Shown piece by piece: positions 33,677 to 40,330 of a DNA stretch of 40,330 nt. Both the position numbers and the translations under genes were made by a program. The DNA is from an uncultured Clostridia bacterium (GTDB lineage: Bacteria; Bacillota; Clostridia; Oscillospirales; Ruminococcaceae). The first letter of the stretch is position 1, and each line of letters begins with the position of its first letter. The notes beneath the pieces are model-generated. The model was not told the DNA's origin. It ran no database searches and saw only the letters and a list, made by a program, of their open reading frames with translations. Location: the NCBI GenBank assembly GCA_947175655.1, contig CAMWNQ010000002.1, positions 1 to 40,330 of the forward strand, read 5' to 3'.

Positions 33677-34873
33677 TCACTCCCCTGCAATTTCTCTGAA
33701 AAATTCAAAATATTTTTCAGTTATAATATCCCATGAAAAATTACAATTAACATAATTTTTCCCATTATATCCCATAAGACAAGCTGTATCAGGGTGAGAA
33801 ACAATATAATTAACACAGCCTTCAAATTCAAAATAATTGCTGAAATAAAGACCCCCGTTTGATTCTGAAACGAAATTTTTCGTAACAGCACAGTTCTGAT
33901 TTACAAGAACCGGTCTTCCACAAAGCCAGCTTTCCATAATAACAAGTGAAAAGCTCTCATTTTCAGACGGCTGACACATCAGAAGTGATGCACCACATGC
34001 ATTATATTTGTCCTGAACATCAACAAATCCCAAATCATAAACATCATTTCTGATATCAACAGGAATATCTATATTTCCGCCCCCTATAAGTACAAGTTTA
34101 ATATCATTCTTCATACGTTTTTTATACTCTGAAAAATATTTTAAAAGTGTATGGACATTTTTACCTGTATCTTTTCTTCCAGCATAAAGTATAAAAGGAT
34201 TTTCTATCTTAAATTTCTTTTTAAAATCCTCCGGAAAAGATTTTATATCAGTATTCATTCCTATACCCATAATTATAGTTCTGGTATTGCTTTTACTGAA
34301 CTGATAAATCTTTTCAGCAAGTTCAGCTTCAGGTCTTGCATTGAATACCATTCCGGCAGATTTAGTGAAAACCTCTTTGAATCTTCTGAAATAAGCATAA
34401 GATTCATCATGAAAACATGGAATAAGCACTGCTTTTTCCGGACAGGCTTTTACACCATAATAAGTCGTGCCGAACATATATGGTATATACACAAATACTG
34501 AATATTCTTCACTGTGTATCTTAATATAATCATAAAGTTCAGGACTATTTACCATTTCTTGAAGAAAAATATCCTCTTCTTCAAGAGTAACTGACTGTTT
34601 ATTTATAAGTTTCAAATTTATTTCATCAAAAACTCTTGTATTTCTTTTTCTTGCCTTGAAACGTCTTATTTTTATTCCGTTTGCTGACATGGACTCTCCG
34701 GCACTGAAATAATTTATACTCCAATCTGCATTAAAATCTTTTACACAGGTTGTAAGTATTTCAACATCAGCACCCTTATTTTTAAGATGAGAAGAAACTT
34801 CTCTCATCTCCATTTCTGCACCGCCTGGAATATTATCATCAAACCACGGAACAACAAATCCGATTTTTTTCAT
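33677..34873 (-). CDS. GT4-type glycosyltransferase
   Basis: A 398-residue GT-B glycosyltransferase. It begins MKKIGFVVPWFDDNIPGGAE, with the Gly-Gly loop that contacts the donor phosphates. ILYAGRKDTGKNVHTLLKYF begins the donor domain, and ENESFSLVIMESWLCGRPVLV contains the ExxxxxxxE motif. The ATG at 34873 has AGAGGA 7 nt upstream; the ATG at 34879 has the same site only 1 nt away. It is five bases from the next gene and closely related to it. The donor sugar and linkage cannot be predicted. Confidence 0.9.
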   Translation of the reverse strand: MKKIGFVVPWFDDNIPGGAEMEMREVSSHLKNKGADVEILTTCVKDFNADWSINYFSAGESMSANGIKIRRFKARKRNTRVFDEINLKLINKQSVTLEEEDIFLQEMVNSPELYDYIKIHSEEYSVFVYIPYMFGTTYYGVKACPEKAVLIPCFHDESYAYFRRFKEVFTKSAGMVFNARPEAELAEKIYQFSKSNTRTIIMGIGMNTDIKSFPEDFKKKFKIENPFILYAGRKDTGKNVHTLLKYFSEYKKRMKNDIKLVLIGGGNIDIPVDIRNDVYDLGFVDVQDKYNACGASLLMCQPSENESFSLVIMESWLCGRPVLVNQNCAVTKNFVSESNGGLYFSNYFEFEGCVNYIVSHPDTACLMGYNGKNYVNCNFSWDIITEKYFEFFREIAGE

Positions 34874-34884
34874 ATTCATATCCT

Positions 34885-35958
34885 CTAACTATTTTCGATA
34901 AAATTATGCAGATACTTTTCAAACATATCCCTTATTTTATTGTACTGAAAGTCTTCAAGACGTTTACGCTGTATTTCTATTATGGATTTACGCAGGTTTT
35001 CATCACTCATAAGACGATGCATAATCATAGAAACAAAAATAGGATTATTGTCATCAAGAAGTATACCGCTTCCGCCCAGTGTATCTCCTATTGCACTTGT
35101 ATCATATGCGATAATAGGAACATCAAAAAACATCGCCTCAACAAGGGGAACACAAAATCCTTCGTGTTCACTCATACAAAGAAATAAATCGGCGATTTTA
35201 TAATATGCAAGTATTTCATCAAATTTTATATGACCAGTAAATATAACATCATCAAGACCCAGAACTTCTGTGTATTTCAGAAGACGTTCATAATAATTCT
35301 CCATTCCTGAATATGAACCGACAAATATAAGCCTTGATTTCGGATTTATCTTCTTGTACTGATAAAAAGCTCTTATAACATTCTCCTGCTTTTTATTCGG
35401 TGCAATTCTCCCGACAAATATAATATTAATATAGCCATCATCAGAATATTTTTTTATTACCTTATCATCAGGCTTTTTTCTGTAATCATCGAACGGTATA
35501 AGAATAGGTCTTATATCTATAGGACATTCATATCCCATATCCATAAGATTCGATTTATTAAAAGATGATACTGCAAGACAATAATCTATCTTATCTTTAA
35601 GATATCTGACACCCTCCAAACCATACTCTGTAAGAGAAGCTGATGCAGTATTATATGGCTTGAAAAATTCCGGAGGCGTTATATTGTGATAAATCATAAT
35701 TTTACGGCATTTATACGAATCCAACTTAAAGCTAAGGTCAGTGCCAGTAGATTTATGATATATTATAACATCATCTTTACTGATATTTTTAAGACTGTCA
35801 ATATGAAAAGCAGTATTTTTAGGAAGCCTTGGGTCAATATTTTCAGCATATATTGAAGTATCAAAACCCATTTCTTCAATTACGGCTTTAAGTGCTCTTG
35901 TATCATTTCCAACAGCATCACCAAAGGAAAGAGTCGTAAGTATCTGTATTACTCTCAT
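34885..35958 (-). CDS. GT4-type glycosyltransferase
   Basis: A 357-residue GT-B glycosyltransferase that is less like the other two. It begins MRVIQILTTLSFGDAVGNDT; IIFVGRIAPNKKQENVIRAF opens the donor domain, and EHEGFCVPLVEAMFFDVPIIAY holds the ExxxxxxxE motif, typical of mannosyl- and rhamnosyl-transferases of O-antigen systems. It follows the coiled-coil gene after 13 nt. In ABC-dependent glycan pathways such enzymes extend the chain on a polyprenyl carrier in the cytoplasm before export. Confidence 0.9.
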   Translation of the reverse strand: MRVIQILTTLSFGDAVGNDTRALKAVIEEMGFDTSIYAENIDPRLPKNTAFHIDSLKNISKDDVIIYHKSTGTDLSFKLDSYKCRKIMIYHNITPPEFFKPYNTASASLTEYGLEGVRYLKDKIDYCLAVSSFNKSNLMDMGYECPIDIRPILIPFDDYRKKPDDKVIKKYSDDGYINIIFVGRIAPNKKQENVIRAFYQYKKINPKSRLIFVGSYSGMENYYERLLKYTEVLGLDDVIFTGHIKFDEILAYYKIADLFLCMSEHEGFCVPLVEAMFFDVPIIAYDTSAIGDTLGGSGILLDDNNPIFVSMIMHRLMSDENLRKSIIEIQRKRLEDFQYNKIRDMFEKYLHNFIENS

Positions 35959-35971
35959 TTTATACCTGCTT

Positions 35972-36442
35972 TCACTTTTTTTCTTTCAGGACTTTAATTT
36001 CTGCATCAAGAGATTCAATGCGTTTTATAAGATTTTTCTGACTGAGTTCAAGTATTTCAATTTTTTTCAGAAGTTCCTGAGTATCTAGATTATTTTTATT
36101 TTTATTAAAAGAATTCATAACCTTTACAGCATTTGCATTAAACTGATTCTGTTCAAAGACAACAGGTTCAACATAAAATTTAGTAAGTTTTCTTATTACT
36201 TTTTTTATGAATACAGATAAAGCATTGCCTTTAAGTTCTTTATAAGGCTGTACATTGAAATGACTGTTAAGATACATAAGAGCTGAATCTGTTTCATCAG
36301 AATCTGATGAAGAAACATCAAGAGCCTTTTTATATGGTATATCTTCAAAACTAAGCATATCATCAGTAAGATTTTTATCTTTAATCTCCTGTCTTATTTC
36401 ACGCATTATATCTTCTATACATAAATTATTGTTATTATCCAT
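35972..36442 (-). CDS. Small coiled-coil protein of the polysaccharide operon
   Basis: A 156-residue protein. Residues 1-65 are polar and acidic (MDNNNNLCIEDIMREIRQEI). A basic amphipathic stretch at about 70-95 (LSVFIKKVIRKLTKFYVEPV) may lie on the membrane. It is followed by VFEQNQFNANAVKVMN and a C-terminal heptad-type coiled coil of about 40 residues (LLKKIEILELSQKNLIKRI). Similar amphipathic-plus-FN-motif pieces occur at the N-termini of polysaccharide methyltransferases and glycosyltransferases (recollection, not verified). The start at 36442 has AAAGGAA upstream; the TTG at 36460 has none. It lies between the coiled-coil methyltransferase and the GT4 genes and may be the membrane scaffold for them. 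Confidence 0.7.
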   Translation of the reverse strand: MDNNNNLCIEDIMREIRQEIKDKNLTDDMLSFEDIPYKKALDVSSSDSDETDSALMYLNSHFNVQPYKELKGNALSVFIKKVIRKLTKFYVEPVVFEQNQFNANAVKVMNSFNKNKNNLDTQELLKKIEILELSQKNLIKRIESLDAEIKVLKEKK

Positions 36443-36463
36443 CAAACTTATTCCTTTCAAAAG

Positions 36464-37621
36464 TTACTTAACAGCTATAACAGCATAATCCTGACTTCCA
36501 AACATCATCTCTGATACCTTTTTCATAGCATTATTAAATTCATCAATATTATCAATAATATCCTGACTATCCGAATAATATTTCAGTTCAGGAATATCAT
36601 AAGGCGCACGACTGTTTTCAGTAAATATAATTTCAATATTTCTGAATCCTGCCTTTTCAAGATAATATTTCATAGTCAAAGGATGCACAGGTTTTATATG
36701 AGAGGGGTCTATATAAAATGCATTTGTATATATAGACAAAGAAACAGGATTAGGAGTTTCTATAATAATGCAACCGCCTTCCGCAAGTTTTTTATAAGCA
36801 TTATTGCAAAGACTGATTATCTGATGAGTTTCAAGATGTTCAACAACCTGTCCGGCAAAAATTCCGTCTATTTTATTTAAATCATCTGAACAATCAAGAT
36901 TTTCAAGATATTTGATACCATCACCGCAAGTAGCATCAAGGTTTTTCATACAACAATATTCAACATATGGCTGATATATATCAACCCCGTGTGCATTGAT
37001 ATTATTATCACTCATAAGAGAAAGAAATTCTCCCCTGCCACAGCCTATATCAAGAACATTTTTCTTATCTTTGAAGTATTTCACATAAAATGATTGTGTC
37101 TTTTTTATATTTTCAATTGAACCTCTGAAATGATTTTCAAAATCAAAATAATCAATATCATCATAAGCCAGAACAGGAATTTTTTCATCAATTATCTTGT
37201 TTTCTGTTTTTTCCTGAGCATTGATACTACTGTTATTTCTGATATTACTCTGTATAGTATGGATTTTTACTTTTAATAAATCCGATTCACTTTGGAGAGC
37301 TTCTATAACATCATTATTATTTCTGACATTAACAGAAAGATTTTCAAAATCATTTTTTAAAAGTCTGAATGATTCAGATTCTGCATTTAGATTTCGGACA
37401 TTTTCAGAAAGTTTTTCAAAATCATTAAGTTTTGTATTTATATGATTTACAGCTTCCGATATATTTGTTAAATTTTTGTGTATATCTTCAATGTGTTTAT
37501 CAATACATAATATTTCATTTTCAGCACACTCAAAACCTTCAAGAATATCTCTGAAAAAAAAATATTTAAATTTACCCTTAATATTTCTGAAATTATCAAG
37601 GTATTCTTTGATACTGCCCAT
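36464..37621 (-). CDS. SAM-dependent methyltransferase with N-terminal coiled coil
   Basis: A 385-residue protein. Residues 1-30 are basic and aromatic (FRNIKGKFKYFFFRDIL), possibly membrane-binding. Residues 33-130 form a long predicted coiled coil with a 24-residue internal repeat (67-79 and 91-103). The class I methyltransferase domain (about 155-385) has motif I VLDIGCGRGEFL (189-200), the acidic GVDIYQ (212-217) and FAGQVVEHLE (255-264). HIKPVHPLTMKYYLEKAGF is typical of O-antigen and glycan methyltransferases. It follows the wzt-type gene and could cap the glycan by methylation, as WbdD does in E. coli O8/O9a. This is inference from domain order and context; no kinase domain is present. 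The ATG has AAAGGA 9 nt upstream. Confidence 0.82.
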   Translation of the reverse strand: MGSIKEYLDNFRNIKGKFKYFFFRDILEGFECAENEILCIDKHIEDIHKNLTNISEAVNHINTKLNDFEKLSENVRNLNAESESFRLLKNDFENLSVNVRNNNDVIEALQSESDLLKVKIHTIQSNIRNNSSINAQEKTENKIIDEKIPVLAYDDIDYFDFENHFRGSIENIKKTQSFYVKYFKDKKNVLDIGCGRGEFLSLMSDNNINAHGVDIYQPYVEYCCMKNLDATCGDGIKYLENLDCSDDLNKIDGIFAGQVVEHLETHQIISLCNNAYKKLAEGGCIIIETPNPVSLSIYTNAFYIDPSHIKPVHPLTMKYYLEKAGFRNIEIIFTENSRAPYDIPELKYYSDSQDIIDNIDEFNNAMKKVSEMMFGSQDYAVIAVK

Positions 37622-37647
37622 TTAACGTCAGTCCTTTCAAGTAAATC

Positions 37648-38931
37648 TTAAATAATCCAGTTATGTTTTATTCTGGTAATGCCAACATCTCCGGAAGAAG
37701 AAATTATATTTATTCTGTAAGCTTCTCTGAAATAATCAACTGGTATTCCGTCACCTGATTCTATGGCAATATCAATCAGATATTCACCGGAAAGCAGATT
37801 CACATCATCAAGTATTATCTCAACTGTTCCGTTTTTTTCAATATTAAAAGTATTAAGCTTGTCTATTCTTGTATTTGTTCCATAGCATTGTATACCATCA
37901 AGATTAAATATACCTATTCCAAATACTGCATCTTCAACTTTCTGATTGACAGTATATTTTACTTTTATTTTTATATTTTCACCCGTTTTAAATACTTTTT
38001 GTTCTTTATTATTCTGGTCAAAAGCTTTTATATCAGTAATACGTGCTTTGCCATTTCCCCAACGTTTTTTTGATTCCTGATTTGATTCCTGATTCAATTC
38101 AGGGTTTTCTGAAACATCTTCAGTTTTATTCTGATTCTCATCTTTAATTTCAGATTTTTTTTCAAGTTCTTTCTGAGTATTTTCCTGAAGTTTCTGTCCC
38201 ATAAACTCAAGATATTCAAGGTCTATTTCCTTTGGAGAACCTTCGGCTTTTATAACTCCCTCGTGAATCCAGATAGAACGCTCACAAATCTGTTCAATCT
38301 GACCCAAAGAATGAGATACTATTACTATAGATGTCCCGCTTGCTTTTATTGACTTAAGTTTATTAAAACATTTAGCCTGAAAGTTTGCATCTCCGACCCC
38401 AAGAATCTCATCAATAAGCAATATATCTGCATCAACATTTATTGCAACAGAAAAAGCAAGCCTCATATACATTCCAGATGAATATGTTCTTACCGGATTA
38501 TCTATAAATTCTTCAAGTTCAGAAAATGAAATAATATCATTAAGACGTTCATCAATTTCCTTTTTTGTAAGTCCGAATATAGAAGCATTTGTATATATAT
38601 TTTCACGTCCGCTCATATCAGGATGAAATCCTGCACCAAGTTCGATAAGGCTTGATACTCTTCCGTTCATTTTTATAGTACCGCTATCTGGATACATAAT
38701 TTTTGTAAGAAGTTTCAGAGTTGTACTTTTTCCACAGCCATTATGTCCTATAAGTCCTATAGCCTCACCTTTTTTTACCTGAAAGCTTATACCTTTAAGA
38801 ACCAGTCTTTCTTCATATCTGCTACGTTTTCTGAAAAGCAAACGCTCTTTAAGGTCATTGCCTTTATCAAGATATATTTTAAACTTTTTCGTTATATTAT
38901 CAACGTCAATAGCTATTTCGTCCTTACTCAT
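37648..38931 (-). CDS. Polysaccharide ABC exporter ATP-binding protein with C-terminal glycan-binding domain (Wzt-like)
   Basis: A 427-residue Wzt/TagH-type ATPase. Walker A is GHNGCGKS (62-69), the signature is YSSGM (150-154), and Walker B is ILLIDEIL (170-177) followed by GVGD. ELGAGFHPDMSGREN is typical of polysaccharide exporters. Residues about 248-290 are a charged linker with the repeat NQESNQES. Residues about 294-427 form a beta-sandwich like the Wzt C-terminal domain, which in E. coli O9a recognises the methyl-phosphate cap of the glycan. The ATG at 38931 shares one base with the stop of the permease gene; the frame start at 39012 lies inside that gene. Confidence 0.9.
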   Translation of the reverse strand: MSKDEIAIDVDNITKKFKIYLDKGNDLKERLLFRKRSRYEERLVLKGISFQVKKGEAIGLIGHNGCGKSTTLKLLTKIMYPDSGTIKMNGRVSSLIELGAGFHPDMSGRENIYTNASIFGLTKKEIDERLNDIISFSELEEFIDNPVRTYSSGMYMRLAFSVAINVDADILLIDEILGVGDANFQAKCFNKLKSIKASGTSIVIVSHSLGQIEQICERSIWIHEGVIKAEGSPKEIDLEYLEFMGQKLQENTQKELEKKSEIKDENQNKTEDVSENPELNQESNQESKKRWGNGKARITDIKAFDQNNKEQKVFKTGENIKIKVKYTVNQKVEDAVFGIGIFNLDGIQCYGTNTRIDKLNTFNIEKNGTVEIILDDVNLLSGEYLIDIAIESGDGIPVDYFREAYRINIISSSGDVGITRIKHNWII

Positions 38932-39707
38932 CAAAGTTCCTCCGCAAAATGTTTCTGAAGTTTTCCAAATATAAAGCTTCCCAGCACAAGAAAAAATATG
39001 CCAAGTCCACACGATGATACAAGAGAAGCCAAATCCGGAATTTCACCGCCATACAATACTGCTCTGTAGCATTCAATAACGTGAGTCATAGGATTTAAAT
39101 TGAACAATGGCAGGAGATTTTGAGGCACTATTGATTTTTCATACATTATAGGAGTCATATACATCCAAGCCATTGTAAATATACCAAGAATATGCTCCAA
39201 ATCTCTGAAATATACAGTTATTGCAGAAGTAAGAAGTGCCATACCAAGTGCAAGAATATATTCCACTATCATTATAACCGGAAGACACAACAATGCTACG
39301 GGATTTATTCCTGTTCCTGAAATAATTATAACCGCAAAAATTACGATAAAACATAAAAGCATATTGACAAAACAACTTGTTACATATGAAATTGGTATTA
39401 CTTCACGAGGAAAATATATTTTTTTTATCAAATCTTTCTGTGCAACAATCGAAGATGAACCGCCTGTTACAGATGCCGAAAAAAATATCCAAGGAATAAG
39501 TCCGACAAAAAGATAAAGATAATATTTATCTATATTATTAGGCAGAATATAAGAAAATACTATTGTGTATACCAAAAGCTGTAAAAGAGGATTTATAAAT
39601 GTCCAGAGAAAACCAAGTACAGAACCTTTATAGCGTCCCCTTAAATCTTTTCTTACAAGACTGAATATCATCTGACGATAATCATACAATTCTTTTAAAC
39701 TGCTCAT
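38931..39707 (-). CDS. Polysaccharide ABC exporter permease (Wzm/TagG-like)
   Basis: A 258-residue ABC-2 permease with six membrane helices. RKDLRGRYKGSVLGFLWTFINP near residue 20 is the amphipathic interface motif of Wzm/TagG/RfbA proteins. MAWMYMTPIMYEKSIVP and LNPMTHVIECYRAVLYG are the other hallmarks. It would move undecaprenyl-linked glycan across the membrane together with the ATPase. It is the first gene of the polysaccharide operon; AAAGGAAAAA lies before the ATG, and the operon promoter lies about 90 bp upstream. Confidence 0.92.
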   Translation of the reverse strand: MSSLKELYDYRQMIFSLVRKDLRGRYKGSVLGFLWTFINPLLQLLVYTIVFSYILPNNIDKYYLYLFVGLIPWIFFSASVTGGSSSIVAQKDLIKKIYFPREVIPISYVTSCFVNMLLCFIVIFAVIIISGTGINPVALLCLPVIMIVEYILALGMALLTSAITVYFRDLEHILGIFTMAWMYMTPIMYEKSIVPQNLLPLFNLNPMTHVIECYRAVLYGGEIPDLASLVSSCGLGIFFLVLGSFIFGKLQKHFAEEL

Positions 39708-39777
39708 TTATTTTTCCTTTCAATATATAAATATCTGATTTAACATTCAGGGTGAAATTACCATCACCATTTATTAT

Positions 39778-39806
39778 AATATATACTATTTCCGGATTTT
39801 TGTCAA
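39778..39806 (-). promoter_or_regulatory. Promoter of the polysaccharide operon
   Basis: On the minus strand a perfect -35 TTGACA (39801-39806), a 17-bp spacer and -10 TATATT (39778-39783) precede the Wzm-like gene. The leader is about 65 nt and holds only a small GGTGA/TCACC hairpin. Confidence 0.75.
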
Positions 39807-39904
39807 CAGTTCTTATTAATATAATTCATTACATATATCATGAGACTTTTATATTATTGTTCTGAAAAATATAAAAATTCTCTTTAAAATAATTCAAAAA
39901 AGTC

Positions 39905-39954
39905 TTGACAAAGCATAAAATATATAATACACTAGCTATAAGCTTATAGCTAGT
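39905..39954 (+). promoter_or_regulatory. Promoter with overlapping 24-bp perfect palindrome
   Basis: TTGACA (39905-39910), a 17-bp spacer and TACACT (39928-39933) form a plausible promoter for the DUF1413 gene. A 24-bp perfect palindrome (39931-39954, half-site ACTAGCTATAAG) starts in the -10 and covers the transcription start. No loop or T-run fits a terminator, so an operator for a dimeric repressor is more likely. No obvious cognate regulator lies in the adjacent sequence. Confidence 0.7.
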
Positions 39955-39978
39955 ATTTAGTATATAGAGGACATTAAT

Positions 39979-40230
39979 ATGATTAATAATAACACTACCC
40001 TTGATGATTTAATTAAAATTGTAATCTGTACTTTAGATGATGTACAAAGCGGTGAAGAATTCATTATCAAAGATTTATTCCGTGGTATAGAATGGAACAG
40101 AATCCCTAAAGGAATGCGTACAAAGCTTGGTTCAATGATTCTTTATCTTTCAAAAGGGAAAAAATTATCTGGTGTAATCAAGCCAGTTAAAAAAACTCCC
40201 CAAAATCAACAAATATATATAAAAATATAG
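39979..40230 (+). CDS. DUF1413-like small protein
   Basis: An 83-residue protein. The core EEFIIKDLFRGIEWNRIPKGMRTKLGSMIL matches the recalled DUF1413 pattern of FxxKDLFxGxEWNRIP followed by LG. The C-terminus is basic (KPVKKTPQNQQIYIKI) and may contact nucleic acid. No function is known for the family. The ATG has GAGGA 8 nt upstream. It is transcribed divergently from the polysaccharide operon and has a palindrome-controlled promoter. A role in sensing or DNA binding cannot be shown from sequence alone. Confidence 0.7.
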   Translation: MINNNTTLDDLIKIVICTLDDVQSGEEFIIKDLFRGIEWNRIPKGMRTKLGSMILYLSKGKKLSGVIKPVKKTPQNQQIYIKI

Positions 40231-40309
40231 TTATTTATTTTCAAAAGGCATCATAAGATTTTTATAATATTATTCTCACGGAAATCAATTTTCAAAAACT
40301 TGACAAGTA

Positions 40310-40330
40310 TGGTATAATAAAAATATGAAA
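40310..40330 (+). promoter_or_regulatory. Extended -10 promoter and possible next gene start at the window edge
   Basis: TGG precedes TATAAT (40313-40318), giving an extended -10 element; an ATG AAA follows at 40325. A TTGACA at 40300 is only 7 bp away and does not pair with it. The coding sequence leaves the window, so whether the ATG is used cannot be judged. Confidence 0.35.

Noticed and set aside
39931..39954. The 24-bp palindrome as a terminator
   Set aside because: It has no loop, no T-run, and sits on a promoter upstream of a gene; an operator fits better.
40300..40318. TTGACA and TATAAT at the right edge as one promoter
   Set aside because: They are only 7 bp apart; the -10 is better read as an extended -10 element without that -35.
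1..40330. CRISPR arrays, tRNA or rRNA genes, insertion sequences, prophage
   Set aside because: No regularly spaced repeats, cloverleaf-like segments, transposase, integrase or structural phage genes were recognised by reading; a short or divergent element could still have been missed.

Overview
The window is AT-rich DNA with dense, mostly minus-strand operons. It has Gram-positive Shine-Dalgarno sites, many TTG starts, a group II ECF transporter, a ClpE-type ATPase, RuvC/RuvA/RuvB, and a CvpA/DUF5711 pair. This suggests a low-GC Clostridia genome, most like Ruminococcus or another Oscillospiraceae. That placement is inferred from gene content and style. No rRNA, tRNA, CRISPR array, insertion sequence or phage gene was found.

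Positions 1-3440 hold an upstream terminator, a small plus-strand XRE regulator with an inverted repeat around its promoter, and a minus-strand operon. The operon encodes an XRE regulator, a small membrane protein, an ABC ATPase and an ABC-2 permease. Its promoter is near consensus and carries two copies of a 14-bp operator-like repeat.

Positions 3441-22343 are a long minus-strand housekeeping series. In transcription order it reads ruvC, ruvA, a GIY-YIG/DUF4357 gene with its own promoter, an SseB-like gene, ruvB, glmM, a YwqG-like gene, an RlmI-like methyltransferase, ecfA1, ecfA2, ecfT, a YfhO-like membrane protein, truA, an epimerase/dehydratase, a DUF5711-like gene, cvpA and clpE. Many of these genes start with TTG. 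The GIY-YIG gene looks like a late insertion.

Positions 22500-27110 are plus strand: pheA (chorismate mutase/prephenate dehydratase/ACT), then a B12-dependent methionine synthase without a reactivation domain, then a lipoprotein gene broken by a frameshift and an in-frame TAG. A terminator lies between this and the convergent operon.

Positions 27089-39707 are one minus-strand cell-surface polysaccharide operon of eleven genes. It encodes Wzm and Wzt (the latter with a C-terminal glycan-binding-type domain), a methyltransferase with a long N-terminal coiled coil, a small coiled-coil protein, three GT4 glycosyltransferases, a large GT-C-like membrane protein, a GT2 polyprenyl-phosphate-sugar synthase, another GT4, and an AglD/UPF0104-like membrane protein. 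The arrangement suggests ABC-exported glycan whose chain end may be capped by methylation and measured by a coiled coil, like WbdD/Wzt of Gram-negative O antigens. This is the most interesting system in the window.

Divergent from that operon is a DUF1413 gene whose promoter is overlapped by a perfect 24-bp palindrome. The window ends in what looks like another promoter and start codon.
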